A stretch of 64,000 nucleotides of DNA from positions 1,408,501-1,472,500 of the forward strand of contig NZ_OY762015.1 of the NCBI RefSeq assembly GCF_963665055.1. The letters are read 5' to 3'. The stretch is from an uncultured Methanobacterium sp. (GTDB lineage Archaea > Methanobacteriota > Methanobacteria > Methanobacteriales > Methanobacteriaceae). Shown here in pieces: positions 17,900 through 28,543 of the stretch (its first letter is position 1; each line of letters starts with the position of its first letter). The notes under the pieces were generated by a model. It saw only the letters and a program-made list of their open reading frames with translations, searched no databases and was not told the DNA's origin. The translations under genes were made by a program, and so were the position numbers.

Positions 17900-18694
17900 T
17901 TAAAGATTTCTATCCATTTTAAATATCTTAGTTGTGTAACACTCTTTAAATCCAATTTTTTTATAAAGTGGGTAACCTTCTTCACTTGCATGCAAAACAC
18001 AAATTCTATATCCTTTATTTTTAGCATCATAAAGGATTTTAGTGATCATGGCTGCAGCGACGCCCTTTCTTCGAGCCTCATGTAAAGTAGAAACATAGTA
18101 TACTCCTGCAGCATCAGATCCTTCAAAAAGTATTAAAGAACCTACTGGTTTTTCATTGTAAATCCCTAAATAAAATTGAAAATTAAGAGGTTGTTCGACG
18201 CCTAGATTGGTAAAATAATTTTTATATGATTCTATTTTATTTTCTGCGAGTTTAAAACCTTTAACTAACACATTAACCCAATTTTTGAGTTCAGAAATGT
18301 TAGAAACAACTTTGATTTCAAGGTTTTCAGGAATATCAAAATTTTCAGTAAAAACATCTAGATCAATAGCCATTGCCTTCCAATCTTTCAGATAATAAAA
18401 ATAATGATCATTAAGGAGTTTTTTTAAATTAAACGGACGAGAAAATGGAGAAACATACCAAAGAGGAGAAATATTCAACTGATTACTTTTAGAAATAATC
18501 CTATGAAATAATTTTGATGCCTCTTTTTCATCGAAATTCGCCATAAAAATACGACTTTCCCATTTTGGGGTTAAAATACATTTTATTTCAGGCTTGTCGT
18601 AAACTTCATCCTGATTCAAACGCCCCAAATTCATGAAGAAATCTACAGCATTTTTTTCAATCAAATGTGCTATGCTTTTCTCCCGATCTTCCAT
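17900..18694 (-). CDS. GNAT-family N-acetyltransferase
   Basis: This 264-residue protein has a C-terminal GNAT domain. The acetyl-CoA loop is seen in TLHEARRKGVAAAMITKIL (R/Q-x-x-G-x-G/A-like), followed by AKNKGYRICVLHASEEGYPLYKKIGFKE, the standard last strand and helix. The first 130 residues form a second, diverged GNAT-like or substrate-recognition half. The acceptor is unknown. No ribosome-binding site precedes the ATG. The gene sits between two copies of a 65-bp hairpin repeat. Confidence 0.85.
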   Translation of the reverse strand: MEDREKSIAHLIEKNAVDFFMNLGRLNQDEVYDKPEIKCILTPKWESRIFMANFDEKEASKLFHRIISKSNQLNISPLWYVSPFSRPFNLKKLLNDHYFYYLKDWKAMAIDLDVFTENFDIPENLEIKVVSNISELKNWVNVLVKGFKLAENKIESYKNYFTNLGVEQPLNFQFYLGIYNEKPVGSLILFEGSDAAGVYYVSTLHEARRKGVAAAMITKILYDAKNKGYRICVLHASEEGYPLYKKIGFKECYTTKIFKMDRNL

Positions 18695-18827
18695 ATTACA
18701 AATTAGTAACTCTGGCCTTAAATATAATACCTCAATCAGTGATTAAGATTCCTGACCAGAAGATCTACACAACGTTAAAATATATATGAATATAAAGAAT
18801 AATTCAAACCTTAAAACAATTTTAAGC

Positions 18828-18892
18828 CCTCATGACCGTCAAACACCTTATAGTGGAGACAATGTGTCCACAAAACATATTCTGGAATAGAA
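18828..18892 (+). repeat. Dispersed hairpin repeat, copy 2
   Basis: This is the second copy of the element at 17669-17734, starting CCTCATGACCGTCAAACACC and ending ATTCTGGAATAGAA. Its centre reads GTGGAGACAATGTGTCCAC, where the arms differ from copy 1 but remain largely complementary, suggesting that the hairpin is maintained. A third, weaker match (CATGACCCGAGACCACCCTA then CTGCGGATACA) covers 19943-19980 and overlaps the 3' end of the MBL hydrolase gene. Confidence 0.65.
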
Positions 18893-19009
18893 GATATTGT
18901 GACCTTAAATACTCTGAATAATCAACTAAAATTAAATTATAATAACCTCATAAAATTAAGCAATTCATGAGAATAGGAATAGTATTTGAAAATATGAGGG
19001 AAATTATTC

Positions 19010-19885
19010 ATGGTTATAAAAAAATCATACACAACTAGTTTCGTAACTTCCAAAGACGGAACTAAGGTTGGATACAGACAAATGGGTAGAGGAACCGGAA
19101 TCATTCTCTTGCATGGCGGTGCAAATGCTTCACAACATTTCATGAAACTTGGCGAATTTTTATCTGATTTTTTCACCGTTTATATTCCAGACCGCCGTGG
19201 TCGTGGACTGAGCGGGCCATTTGGTGAGAATTACAGCATGGAACGAGAAATTGAAGACCTTAAAGCTATAATTGAAAAAACAGGAACTCATTATATTTTT
19301 GGTCTAAGTTCTGGAGCTCTAATTACTCTTGAAGCTGCGCTAAAATTACTTGCAATTAAAAAAGTAGCTCTTTATGAACCTCCTCTTGATATTGACGGAT
19401 CAATAATGAAAATTTTATCATTTGTACCGAAGTTTGACAAAGAAATTGAAGAAGGAAAACTTTCAGATGCAACTGTTACTATGTTAAAAGATTTTGGGAT
19501 TTATTTTGGATTACCTAAATGGATTACCAGTCTTCCACGTTCAGTGCTCGTTGGATTATTCCAGATGTACTATGCAATTGATTCCAGGATTACTAAAGGT
19601 GATGATGTGCCATTTACTGTGCTTGTTCCAGATTTTCACTATGACTATGAGCTTGTTAGTGAAATGCAGGGAAAACTTGAAACATTTGAAGAAGTCAAGG
19701 CAGAAGTTTTATTAATCGGCGGAAGTGAAAGCCCCCAATTTTTAAAAAATACTTTTGATGCATTAGAAAAAACTCTCCCAAATGTAAAACGCATTGAATT
19801 ACAGGGACTCAGCCATACAGGTCCACTTGTGACGGGTGACCCTGAAAAAGTTGCTCGCAAGCTGAAACTTTTCTTTATAGATTGA
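19010..19885 (+). CDS. Alpha/beta hydrolase
   Basis: This 291-residue alpha/beta-hydrolase has an oxyanion-hole motif LLHGGANASQ (about 33-42), PDRRGRGLS after strand 4, a nucleophile elbow GLSSG with Ser at about 100, and a late GLSHTGP whose histidine (about 266) completes the triad. Such proteins include esterases, haloperoxidase-like enzymes and lactonases; the substrate is not inferable. The ATG follows GAGGG. It is convergent with an MBL hydrolase of the lactonase type, and hairpin repeats lie on both sides. Confidence 0.85.
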   Translation: MVIKKSYTTSFVTSKDGTKVGYRQMGRGTGIILLHGGANASQHFMKLGEFLSDFFTVYIPDRRGRGLSGPFGENYSMEREIEDLKAIIEKTGTHYIFGLSSGALITLEAALKLLAIKKVALYEPPLDIDGSIMKILSFVPKFDKEIEEGKLSDATVTMLKDFGIYFGLPKWITSLPRSVLVGLFQMYYAIDSRITKGDDVPFTVLVPDFHYDYELVSEMQGKLETFEEVKAEVLLIGGSESPQFLKNTFDALEKTLPNVKRIELQGLSHTGPLVTGDPEKVARKLKLFFID

Positions 19886-19935
19886 TATTTATTTTAAGAG
19901 AAAATTAAGTAATTAGGGGTTTAATAACTAAAGAT

Positions 19936-20772
19936 TTAATCATCATGACCCGAGACCACCCTAACCTGCGGATACAACCTTAAAAATGTTAAAATTTTCT
20001 CCAGGGTTTCCTGAGCCACCTCTGTATTCCAGGTGTAGTCACTGGGAGCCACACCAAGTTTGAGGTTCTCACGGATAAATGCAGCATCCATTGCCAGGAG
20101 AACAGGACCATCCACCCCATTCACAAGAAATGAACTGTGTCCAGAGGTGTGTCCAGGCGTATGAAATGCCCATAGCGATCCATCACCCAATAGATCCACA
20201 CTGGGTCCTAAAAAGGGCATGTTCTGTGCCAGGGAATAATCAATTTCAAATAACTCTTCTAAACCTTCTAAAAAATCACCATGAACTTCTGGATGGTATT
20301 CCATATACTCACCCTTACCAGTTACATAGGGAATATTTTTAGGAAGTTCCCTCACCCCAGCTGCGTGGTCAGAATGTAAATGGCTTAAAAACACCATTTC
20401 AATGTTTATCCCCTTTTTTTCAAGATGATATGCAATATTCTCATCCTCTTCCTGCATATATTCATCTACAGAAGTTCCTTCTAATCCTCCGCAGGGGTCT
20501 TTAAAGTAGGAGGAATCCAGTCCCACATCCAGTAAGAAGTCACCCTTTTCCTGGTGGTGTATCCAGTGTGCCAGTATGGGAACCTCAATTTCCTGGTCTT
20601 CAACATTCCTAGCACGGGGGTGATCTGGATTTAAAGTGCCTTTCCGGTTAATAATCACGGATCCAGTCTGGAAAGTGTGAACACTTATGGGGCATGGATT
20701 TTGGAATACTTCAACCCAACTAAGTTTACTGGTTTTTTTATACTGATAATTTACAAGTTTCATTGAAATCAA
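19936..20772 (-). CDS. MBL-fold hydrolase, AHL-lactonase-like
   Basis: This 278-residue metallo-beta-lactamase-fold hydrolase shows the dinuclear metal motif HLHSDHAAG (His131, His133, Asp135, His136). TPGHTSGHS lies near 213, AMDAA supplies the bridging aspartate, and VSGHDD ends the protein. The arrangement most resembles N-acyl-homoserine-lactonase-family proteins, though that activity is not implied. A GGAG five bases before a TTG at 20772 supports the TTG start; an ATG three codons later is the alternative. The 3' end overlaps the third, weak copy of the hairpin repeat. Confidence 0.8.
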   Translation of the reverse strand: MISMKLVNYQYKKTSKLSWVEVFQNPCPISVHTFQTGSVIINRKGTLNPDHPRARNVEDQEIEVPILAHWIHHQEKGDFLLDVGLDSSYFKDPCGGLEGTSVDEYMQEEDENIAYHLEKKGINIEMVFLSHLHSDHAAGVRELPKNIPYVTGKGEYMEYHPEVHGDFLEGLEELFEIDYSLAQNMPFLGPSVDLLGDGSLWAFHTPGHTSGHSSFLVNGVDGPVLLAMDAAFIRENLKLGVAPSDYTWNTEVAQETLEKILTFLRLYPQVRVVSGHDD

Positions 20773-20877
20773 TTATACTCCATTTTAGGTTTAATCATTT
20801 TCAAACAGTGCATCATTTCAAACATTTACCTCATTTGAATTTTTCAAAAAGGATTGGGGAGATTAAAATCCTGAGGA

Positions 20878-22491
20878 TTATTTTCCCCGGGACTGGTCCA
20901 CTCCCTCAAAGCACTTATCCAGGAACTCCTTTTCAGGGGGTTTGGTAAGTAGACTGACCACAATGGTAACAATAATTGCCACTGGCAGGGCCACAACCAT
21001 GGGATCTACAGTGGGCCATGGTACAGATGTGATGATGGTTGACTGTCCCATTAAAGCTTTGGAGATTCCTAAAGGTTCTGCTGTTTTTTTAAAGCCGAAT
21101 AACAACCATATCAAACTGGTTACCGCACCACAAACTAATCCTGCAATTGCACCTTCTTTGGTGGCTCTTCTCCAGTACAGTGCTGCCACGTAAATTGCCA
21201 GGAATGCTGCGGCAGTGATACCAAACCACAGGGCAGTTCCCAAAGCTACTATACTGGCAGGTAATATGAATCCAAGAAGTACTGCAATGATAACTGCAAT
21301 TACTATCCCTATCCGGGCCATTCTTACTGATGATCCTCCAGTTTTACGCACCAACGTCTCATATATGTCCCTTCCCAGGGCAGTTCCCTGGACATGGAAC
21401 TGTGCAGAAAGGGTGGACATGGCAGCAGACAGGAGTGCGATCATAAATAGATATGCAAACCAGAGTGGCATGGCAGCAGCTATGAATGTAGGTATAACCT
21501 TATCCAGGTTACCTCCTGCTGCTTGAACCGCAGTTTGTCCAGTTGTCTGGAAGAAGTAAACATTTGAAAGTGCCCCTACCACGTAGGCTCCAAAGGTCAT
21601 TACAAATATGAATACTCCCCCGATCAAAACTCCCCTGTTTAACTCCTTATTTGATTTAACAGTCATGAACCGCACTACTAACTGGGGCTGGGATAGAACT
21701 CCTATACCCACTCCCAGGATCAAACTGGAGACTAATGTCCACCAGAATGGACTCCCCAGGGAAGGCATGGATGTCCAACCAGTGAATCCTGTTGCAGTAG
21801 CTGCTGCAGTTGCTTTCTGGGGAACAACATTCACCAAATTGGTGAGTGCCTGATTGGCATCAGTTACTCCTCCCAGGATCCAGTAAATTGCTATGAGCAG
21901 GAATATCATTCCAAAAAACATTATACTACCTTGAAGGGCATCGGTGTACATCACACCCTTGATCCCTCCAAAAATAACGTATACCGCGACTATGATAGCC
22001 ATTACAACCAGAGCTATATTGTAATCCACACTCAACGTTGTTTCCACAAACCTGGCCATTCCCACTAGCACAACCGACGCGTATAATGGCATTCCAATAA
22101 AAATAATCGCACCAGAGAAGTACTGGATAAATCTACTGTCAAAACGCCTTGATAAAAACTCGGGGAAAGTTAAAGCACCTAAATTATGACCCATTTTCCG
22201 GGTACGTTTTCCAAAGAACACAAAGGCAATGAATATTCCAATGATGATATTTAAAAACACCAGCCACAGGATTCCCATACCATAATTAGCAGCAACTCCT
22301 CCAAATCCCACAATAGCTGCGGTACTGATGAATGTGGCCCCATAACTCAGGGCCATGATGAAGGGATGTGTTTCCCTCCCTGCCACCAGATAATCATCTG
22401 CATTCTTAGTTCTACGCCAGGCAACATAACCCACATACCCGTTTATCAGGAGAAATATTAAAACAACAATACTCAATATCATTAAATCCAC
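20878..22491 (-). CDS. Sodium:solute symporter (SSS family)
   Basis: This 537-residue transporter has about thirteen membrane helices. Family features include GRETHPFIMALSYGATFISTAAIVGFGG near the N-terminus, FPEFLSRRF, and GGIKGVMYTDALQG, and it ends in a short charged cytosolic tail. SSS proteins take up organic acids, amino acids, sugars or urea with sodium; the substrate cannot be assigned. The start is GTG at 22491 with a weak upstream site. No small accessory gene of the type seen at 1-92 was found directly upstream. Confidence 0.9.
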   Translation of the reverse strand: MDLMILSIVVLIFLLINGYVGYVAWRRTKNADDYLVAGRETHPFIMALSYGATFISTAAIVGFGGVAANYGMGILWLVFLNIIIGIFIAFVFFGKRTRKMGHNLGALTFPEFLSRRFDSRFIQYFSGAIIFIGMPLYASVVLVGMARFVETTLSVDYNIALVVMAIIVAVYVIFGGIKGVMYTDALQGSIMFFGMIFLLIAIYWILGGVTDANQALTNLVNVVPQKATAAATATGFTGWTSMPSLGSPFWWTLVSSLILGVGIGVLSQPQLVVRFMTVKSNKELNRGVLIGGVFIFVMTFGAYVVGALSNVYFFQTTGQTAVQAAGGNLDKVIPTFIAAAMPLWFAYLFMIALLSAAMSTLSAQFHVQGTALGRDIYETLVRKTGGSSVRMARIGIVIAVIIAVLLGFILPASIVALGTALWFGITAAAFLAIYVAALYWRRATKEGAIAGLVCGAVTSLIWLLFGFKKTAEPLGISKALMGQSTIITSVPWPTVDPMVVALPVAIIVTIVVSLLTKPPEKEFLDKCFEGVDQSRGK

Positions 22492-22773
22492 TTAAATCAC
22501 AACCTAAGTTCTAATAATTTTATCATTATTATTAATGATTATTGAATCTCTGGCAACAATATATAAACTTTTATAAATAAGGTTATTATCAATCCACGGA
22601 ATTATATCACATGTATGCCTAAAACATGAAGCTTATACTCATTTATCAAAATTTAAATAATGTTAACAATAAAAACCCATTATTGCCCCTGATAAATAGA
22701 GTTAAAATAAATAGGGTTAAATTATCTTTGAGATTAATGAATGAATAGAATAGAAAAAAGGGTAGTGAAATAA

Positions 22774-23619
22774 TTGAGCGAAGATGGTCCTCCTCGATTA
22801 AGAAAACCAGGAAACAATACCAAGAAAAAGGATTCAACATCCAAATTGGGAAAAGCCAGTTCAGATATTAAAGAAAAAATTGGCTCTTTAAAACTGAAAA
22901 ATGGAGAAAATTCCTTTTCCAGTAAAGTTAATTCCCTTAAATCCAAAAAAACTAGTGATAATAAACAGGGAAATGGGGGTCCTACCCGGCTTAGAGTACC
23001 ACACACTGAATCATCAGGAAAATCCCATTCTAATAATTTGAAAAAAACTATTCCTAAAATACTGGGGAAAAAATCTATTGTGGGTATTATTGGCATTATT
23101 ATTTTAATTATCCTGGTGGCTACCACTGCAATGTGGTTTATGGGTGATCATAAAGCCATCTCTAACCAGAGCAACAATACCACCACCCAGATGAATAATC
23201 TTAAAAACCATTTTGACAATGGTAACATCTCATTTGACTATCCTGAAGGTTGGAATGTTACAAACACTACAAATCAGGCCACTCTAATAGTTACTGTTAC
23301 AGATGATGAAAATAACAGTTTCTCTGTCTTTAAGGAGGATCTTTTAACGCAAAATTTCACATACCGGGTTGCTAGCTGGCGTTCAAACATTTTAGCCAAT
23401 GGCATGATCTACTACGAGGGTGATCTCACCATTGATAACACCACTGCCTATGAACTGGAAGCAAACTACAAACCCAATGATAAGGTTTTCACAACTAGAG
23501 GAATAGCCTTCCAGAAAAACAACAGTGCATACTTTGTGATCTTCGTCTTTGACAAACCCCTTCTGGATTATAAAAACGAGATGGATACAGTTATAAATAG
23601 TTTCCACGTGAATGGATAA
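22774..23619 (+). CDS. Membrane-anchored PsbP-like protein
   Basis: This 281-residue protein has a basic, Ser/Lys-rich cytosolic part (1-100), one membrane helix (about 101-123) and an outer domain (about 145-280). The outer domain resembles archaeal PsbP-related modules (ISFDYPEGWNVTN, then alternating strands to VINSFHVNG). The cytosolic part contains the short motif GPxRLRxP twice (about 5-12 and 69-76). It starts at TTG 22774 after AGTGA. Function unknown; a surface or envelope role is inferred from topology. Confidence 0.65.
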   Translation: MSEDGPPRLRKPGNNTKKKDSTSKLGKASSDIKEKIGSLKLKNGENSFSSKVNSLKSKKTSDNKQGNGGPTRLRVPHTESSGKSHSNNLKKTIPKILGKKSIVGIIGIIILIILVATTAMWFMGDHKAISNQSNNTTTQMNNLKNHFDNGNISFDYPEGWNVTNTTNQATLIVTVTDDENNSFSVFKEDLLTQNFTYRVASWRSNILANGMIYYEGDLTIDNTTAYELEANYKPNDKVFTTRGIAFQKNNSAYFVIFVFDKPLLDYKNEMDTVINSFHVNG

Positions 23620-23778
23620 CCTTAAGTGATAAGCATAACCTGAAAAGTAATTTAATGGACAAATAAGCTTTATACATATTAATAGATTAAATAAACGGTT
23701 TAAATTAAATATAAAATTCATTAATCTATTTAAAATTGATTTTAATAAAAAATAAGAATATATTGGCCGGTGGATTAA

Positions 23779-25083
23779 ATGATCTGGAATGAAGAAGTGG
23801 AGTGCATATCTAGAGATGAAATGAAGAAATTACAGCTTAAACGATTAAAAGATGTTGTGAAACGGGCCTACGAGAATGTTCCCTATTATAAAAAACGTTT
23901 TGATGAGGCAGGAATTAAACCAGATGACATTGAGACCCTGGAAGACATCCAGAAATTACCTTTAACCACTAAAGACGATCTCCGTGCTGCATATCCCTTT
24001 GGAATGTTTGCAGTTCCAAGAAGGGAGATTGTAGAAGTTCACACCTCATCAGGGACCACTGGAAAACCCACTGTTTCAGGTTATACCCGGGAAGACCTGG
24101 AAACATGGAGCGAAATAATGGCCAGGGGTCTAACCATGTTTGGAGTTGATGATGAGGATCTTATCCAGAACACCCATGGTTACGGTCTTTTTACGGGTGG
24201 TTTTGGGGTGCACTACGGTGCCCAGAAGATAGGGGCCACAGTTATACCCATTTCAACCGGACAGACCCGCAGACAGATCGAGATAATGAAGGACTTTGGA
24301 ACCACGGTTCTAATAGTAACTCCTTCCTACGGACTTTACCTGGCAGAGGTAGCCGAAGAAGAAGGACTTAAAAGTGAGGATATGAAATTAAAGTCCATTG
24401 GTTTTGGAGCAGAGATGTGGACTGAAGAGATGCGCCAGGAGATCGAAAAACGCTTCAATGCACCTGCATATAATATATATGGACTTACAGAGATTATGGG
24501 CCCGGGGATAGCCCTGGAATGCCCAGAGCAGGATGGTCTGCATGTTATGGAGGATCATTTCTACCCGGAGATCATTGACTCCGAAACCCAGGAAGTACTG
24601 GGTGAAGGCGAAAAGGGGGAACTGGTCCTGACCAACCTGACCCGGCAGGGAATGCCCATTATTCGTTTTAGAACCAAGGATGTTACCAGCCTCACAACAA
24701 GGACCTGTTCCTGCGGCAGAACCATGGTTAAAATGGACCGCATAACCGGAAGAACCGATGACATGCTCAAGATCCGTGGAGTGGCAGTTTTCCCATCCCA
24801 GATCGAAAAGGCACTACTCAAGATGGATGGTATTGAACCCCATTACCAGATAATTGTCACCCGACCCCAGCACCTGGATGAAATGGAAGTACAGGTGGAA
24901 ACATCACCGGAACTTTTCTCTGATGAGGTGAAAGAGTTGGTGGGGATAAAAAAGAAAATAGAAAACTTCATCCACAATGAGATTGGTTTGAGAGTTACTG
25001 TAACCCTGGTAGAACCAAGAACACTACCTAGAAGCCAAGGGAAAGCAGTCAGGGTTATTGATAAACGTGGATTAAACAAATAA
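23779..25083 (+). CDS. paaK: Phenylacetate-CoA ligase (aryl acid activation)
   Basis: This 434-residue adenylate-forming ligase of the PaaK type has the AMP/phosphate-binding loop HTSSGTTGKPTVSGYT (about 88-103), YGLTEIMGPG (about 234-243), and a C-terminal ITGRTDDMLKIRG hinge. It converts aryl acetates such as phenylacetate to CoA thioesters with ATP. In hydrogenotrophic methanogens it is proposed to feed exogenous aryl acids into aromatic amino acid synthesis through indolepyruvate oxidoreductase working in reverse. The facing iorBA genes 0.6 kb away fit this. GGTGGAT precedes the ATG. Confidence 0.9.
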   Translation: MIWNEEVECISRDEMKKLQLKRLKDVVKRAYENVPYYKKRFDEAGIKPDDIETLEDIQKLPLTTKDDLRAAYPFGMFAVPRREIVEVHTSSGTTGKPTVSGYTREDLETWSEIMARGLTMFGVDDEDLIQNTHGYGLFTGGFGVHYGAQKIGATVIPISTGQTRRQIEIMKDFGTTVLIVTPSYGLYLAEVAEEEGLKSEDMKLKSIGFGAEMWTEEMRQEIEKRFNAPAYNIYGLTEIMGPGIALECPEQDGLHVMEDHFYPEIIDSETQEVLGEGEKGELVLTNLTRQGMPIIRFRTKDVTSLTTRTCSCGRTMVKMDRITGRTDDMLKIRGVAVFPSQIEKALLKMDGIEPHYQIIVTRPQHLDEMEVQVETSPELFSDEVKELVGIKKKIENFIHNEIGLRVTVTLVEPRTLPRSQGKAVRVIDKRGLNK

Positions 25084-25197
25084 TTTCAAAAAAGGGAATT
25101 TGAAGTTTACAGTTCGAATCTATTGAAAATCAAACCTAACTTGGTGAAATATCTTAAAAAAGATTAAAAATGATTAGATTATAAGGGGGAATTAGAA

Positions 25198-25629
<432 letters not shown>

Positions 25630-25710
25630 ACATCCAAATTTTGTTTTTTTAAGAATAATTATTTCTTGGATATTTTAGTTTAAAATTAAATAGATTATTA
25701 AACCAAAATA

Positions 25711-26307
<597 letters not shown>

Positions 26308-26309
26308 TG

Positions 26310-28190
26310 TTATTCCTCCTCTCCCCTCTTACTATCAATCCTTTTAGCCCTTATGGCCTTCTCAGGACATGTTTGAACACATACATTGCACTTCCTGCAC
26401 ATTAATGGATCAATCCTGATTTTATCTTCATCAGTGGTGTAAATAGCTGGACAGGTGAGTTCCATTACACAGGTATCGCAACCAGTGCATTTATCATCCT
26501 CTACATCGATGATGATGTTTTTACCCTTCTGGGTCCCACCCTTGATTAACATACATGGGTACTGGGATATTACCACTGCCACTTTCTCAAATTGAAGTGC
26601 TTTTTTAAATATTTCCTTTGAATTACGGACATTCAAGGGGTTTATGGTCTCCACCATTTCCACACCACAGGCTTTTACAATTTCTGGTATGGATATTTCA
26701 GGTGCTTCCAATCCCATTCCATCCACTGGAAGGCCAGGGTTGGGTTGACCACCGGTCATGGCGGTAGTGCGGTTATCCAGGATCACCAGAACAAAACGGT
26801 TCTTGTTGTGCACTGCATTGATGAGTGGTGGTATTCCTGCATGGAAAAAGGTTGAATCCCCTATGAAGCTTACCACGGTTTGATCAGTGGCCTTGGAAAA
26901 CCCGCAACTGGTTCCAACAGATGAACCCATTGATAAAAGATAGTCTGCAATTTCATAGGGTGATTCTATACCCAATGTGTAGCAACCTATATCACTGGGA
27001 AATACTAGATCATCCAGATTCAGATCCTCTGCTGCCTTTTTAACCTCAAAATATGCAGCTCGATGCGGACAGCCCGGACAGAGTGTTGGTGGTCTTTTGG
27101 GAAGTTCAAGAGAATCTGATGTGGTTTCAACTGGCATTTCCAAGCCCATCATCCTGCCCACTCCCCCTAAAACAATATCTGGACTGTATTCGTATATCAC
27201 AGGCATTATTCCATCCAGTTTACCGTGAATTATTGTTTTTAGCTGGTGTTTACCTACAATAGCCAGTATTTCTTTTTCCATTATGGGGTCAACTTCCTCC
27301 ACCACCAGAACCCGTTCTGTATTTTCTAAAAATTCCAGAACCTTTTTTTCAGGGAAGGGATAGGAAAAAGCTATTTTAAGGACATTAACCGGTAAATTAT
27401 ACTCTTCCACCACATCCATAACGTAGTTAAAGGCACTGCCACTGGTGATAATCCCCACTTGACTTCCATTATCAAAAAGCTGATTTAAGGAGGAATTATT
27501 GGATAATACTTCTACCTGGTACATTTTTTCAACCAGATTTCGATGCATTATCCTGGCAGACTCAGGTACTGGTACAAAACGCTGAGGATCTTTATCAAAA
27601 TGCCCCTTCGCTTTAGGCTTATTTAAAGCACCCAGTTCCACTATACCCCTCATATGGGAAACTCGGGTGGTGGTGCGGAGAATAACCGGTAATTCAAATT
27701 CTTCAGATAGCTGGTAGGCATATTTCATGAGATCCTTAACTTCCTGGGGGCTGGAAGCTTCCAGGAGTGGTATGTTTGCCAGGCGAGCGTAGTGTCGGTT
27801 GTCCTGTTCATTCTGAGATGAGAACATGGATGGATCATCTGCAGTGAGGATTACCATTCCTCCCCTAACACCGGTGTAGGCTACGCTCATTAATGAATCT
27901 GAAGCCACATTAACACCCACGTGTTTCATGAAGGTGAATGACCTGAGTCCCGAGGCAGAAGCAGCTGCTGCTACTTCCAGGGCTACTTTTTCATTGACTG
28001 AAAACTCAAAATACATCCCTGCATCGTCAGCAAGGACTGATAATACATTTCCAATCTCTGAAGAAGGCGTTCCAGGGTAAGTGCTGGCCACTGAAACACC
28101 TGCTTCCAGAGCACCTCGGACTGCAGCTTCATTACCCATTAAAAACAGTTTATCCTTTTCCTGTCCTGTGAGTATTTCTTTGATGTTCAT
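26310..28190 (-). CDS. iorA: Indolepyruvate ferredoxin oxidoreductase, alpha subunit
   Basis: This 626-residue catalytic subunit begins with a pyrimidine-binding domain (FLMGNEAAVRGALEAGVSVASTYPGTPSSEIG). It continues to a TPP-binding domain with FIGDSTFFHAGIPPLINA (about 445) and PTLCPGCPHRAAYFEV (about 370), and ends with two [4Fe-4S] clusters (CTGCDTCVMELTCP and CRKCNVCVQTCP). The enzyme oxidatively decarboxylates aryl pyruvates or, in methanogens, may run in reverse to make them. It is the first gene of iorAB and faces paaK across convergent ends. Confidence 0.95.
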   Translation of the reverse strand: MNIKEILTGQEKDKLFLMGNEAAVRGALEAGVSVASTYPGTPSSEIGNVLSVLADDAGMYFEFSVNEKVALEVAAAASASGLRSFTFMKHVGVNVASDSLMSVAYTGVRGGMVILTADDPSMFSSQNEQDNRHYARLANIPLLEASSPQEVKDLMKYAYQLSEEFELPVILRTTTRVSHMRGIVELGALNKPKAKGHFDKDPQRFVPVPESARIMHRNLVEKMYQVEVLSNNSSLNQLFDNGSQVGIITSGSAFNYVMDVVEEYNLPVNVLKIAFSYPFPEKKVLEFLENTERVLVVEEVDPIMEKEILAIVGKHQLKTIIHGKLDGIMPVIYEYSPDIVLGGVGRMMGLEMPVETTSDSLELPKRPPTLCPGCPHRAAYFEVKKAAEDLNLDDLVFPSDIGCYTLGIESPYEIADYLLSMGSSVGTSCGFSKATDQTVVSFIGDSTFFHAGIPPLINAVHNKNRFVLVILDNRTTAMTGGQPNPGLPVDGMGLEAPEISIPEIVKACGVEMVETINPLNVRNSKEIFKKALQFEKVAVVISQYPCMLIKGGTQKGKNIIIDVEDDKCTGCDTCVMELTCPAIYTTDEDKIRIDPLMCRKCNVCVQTCPEKAIRAKRIDSKRGEEE

Positions 28191-28405
28191 GGTATACTTC
28201 CTTGAAGATAAAATGATGTTTAATACATCTAATGGTTAATACATCCCATTAAACAGTTAAATACAGATGAATTAAATTATAAGGTTAGAATAGCTATATG
28301 AAAAAATATATAGATTCTTATATTAAGTTTGAATATCTGCTATATTTAGATTTAGGTTTTTTTTAAATTCATTCAACTAAAGATAAATGGGTTAGTGCTG
28401 ATTGA

Positions 28406-28534
28406 TTGGAGAGTGAAAAACTAAAAGTCTTAAAAACTAAATTAAAAGAGTTAAAATATCCCCCAAACTATAATTCACTATTTCTGGACAGGGGAAAGTT
28501 TCGGATAAAAGATTATTTGAAGGTTGTATTATAA
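28406..28534 (+). CDS. Possible small protein, 42 aa
   Basis: A TTG at 28406 opens a 42-codon frame ending TAA at 28532-28534, nine bases before the YgjP-type gene. The product is lysine-rich at the N-terminus and then reads YPPNYNSLFLDRGKFRIKDY, which looks protein-like rather than random AT translation. A TGA lies directly before the TTG, so it cannot extend. I see no strong ribosome-binding site. It could be a small protein in operon with the metallopeptidase, or chance. Confidence 0.35.
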   Translation: MESEKLKVLKTKLKELKYPPNYNSLFLDRGKFRIKDYLKVVL

Positions 28535-28543
28535 TTAACTCTA

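Noticed and set aside
17794..18030. Minus-strand frame overlapping the end of the GNAT gene
   Set aside because: It runs in another frame within the conserved GNAT C-terminus, which is clearly coding; the non-overlapping part has no signal.
17669..19980. Integron-like cassette array as a firm call
   Set aside because: Only two good repeat copies are visible, the flanked genes are on different strands, and there is no integrase; kept only as a repeat observation.
25100..25140. Possible tRNA, because of AGTTCGAATC at 25111-25120
   Set aside because: The T-loop-like string has no matching acceptor stem, D arm or anticodon arm around it.
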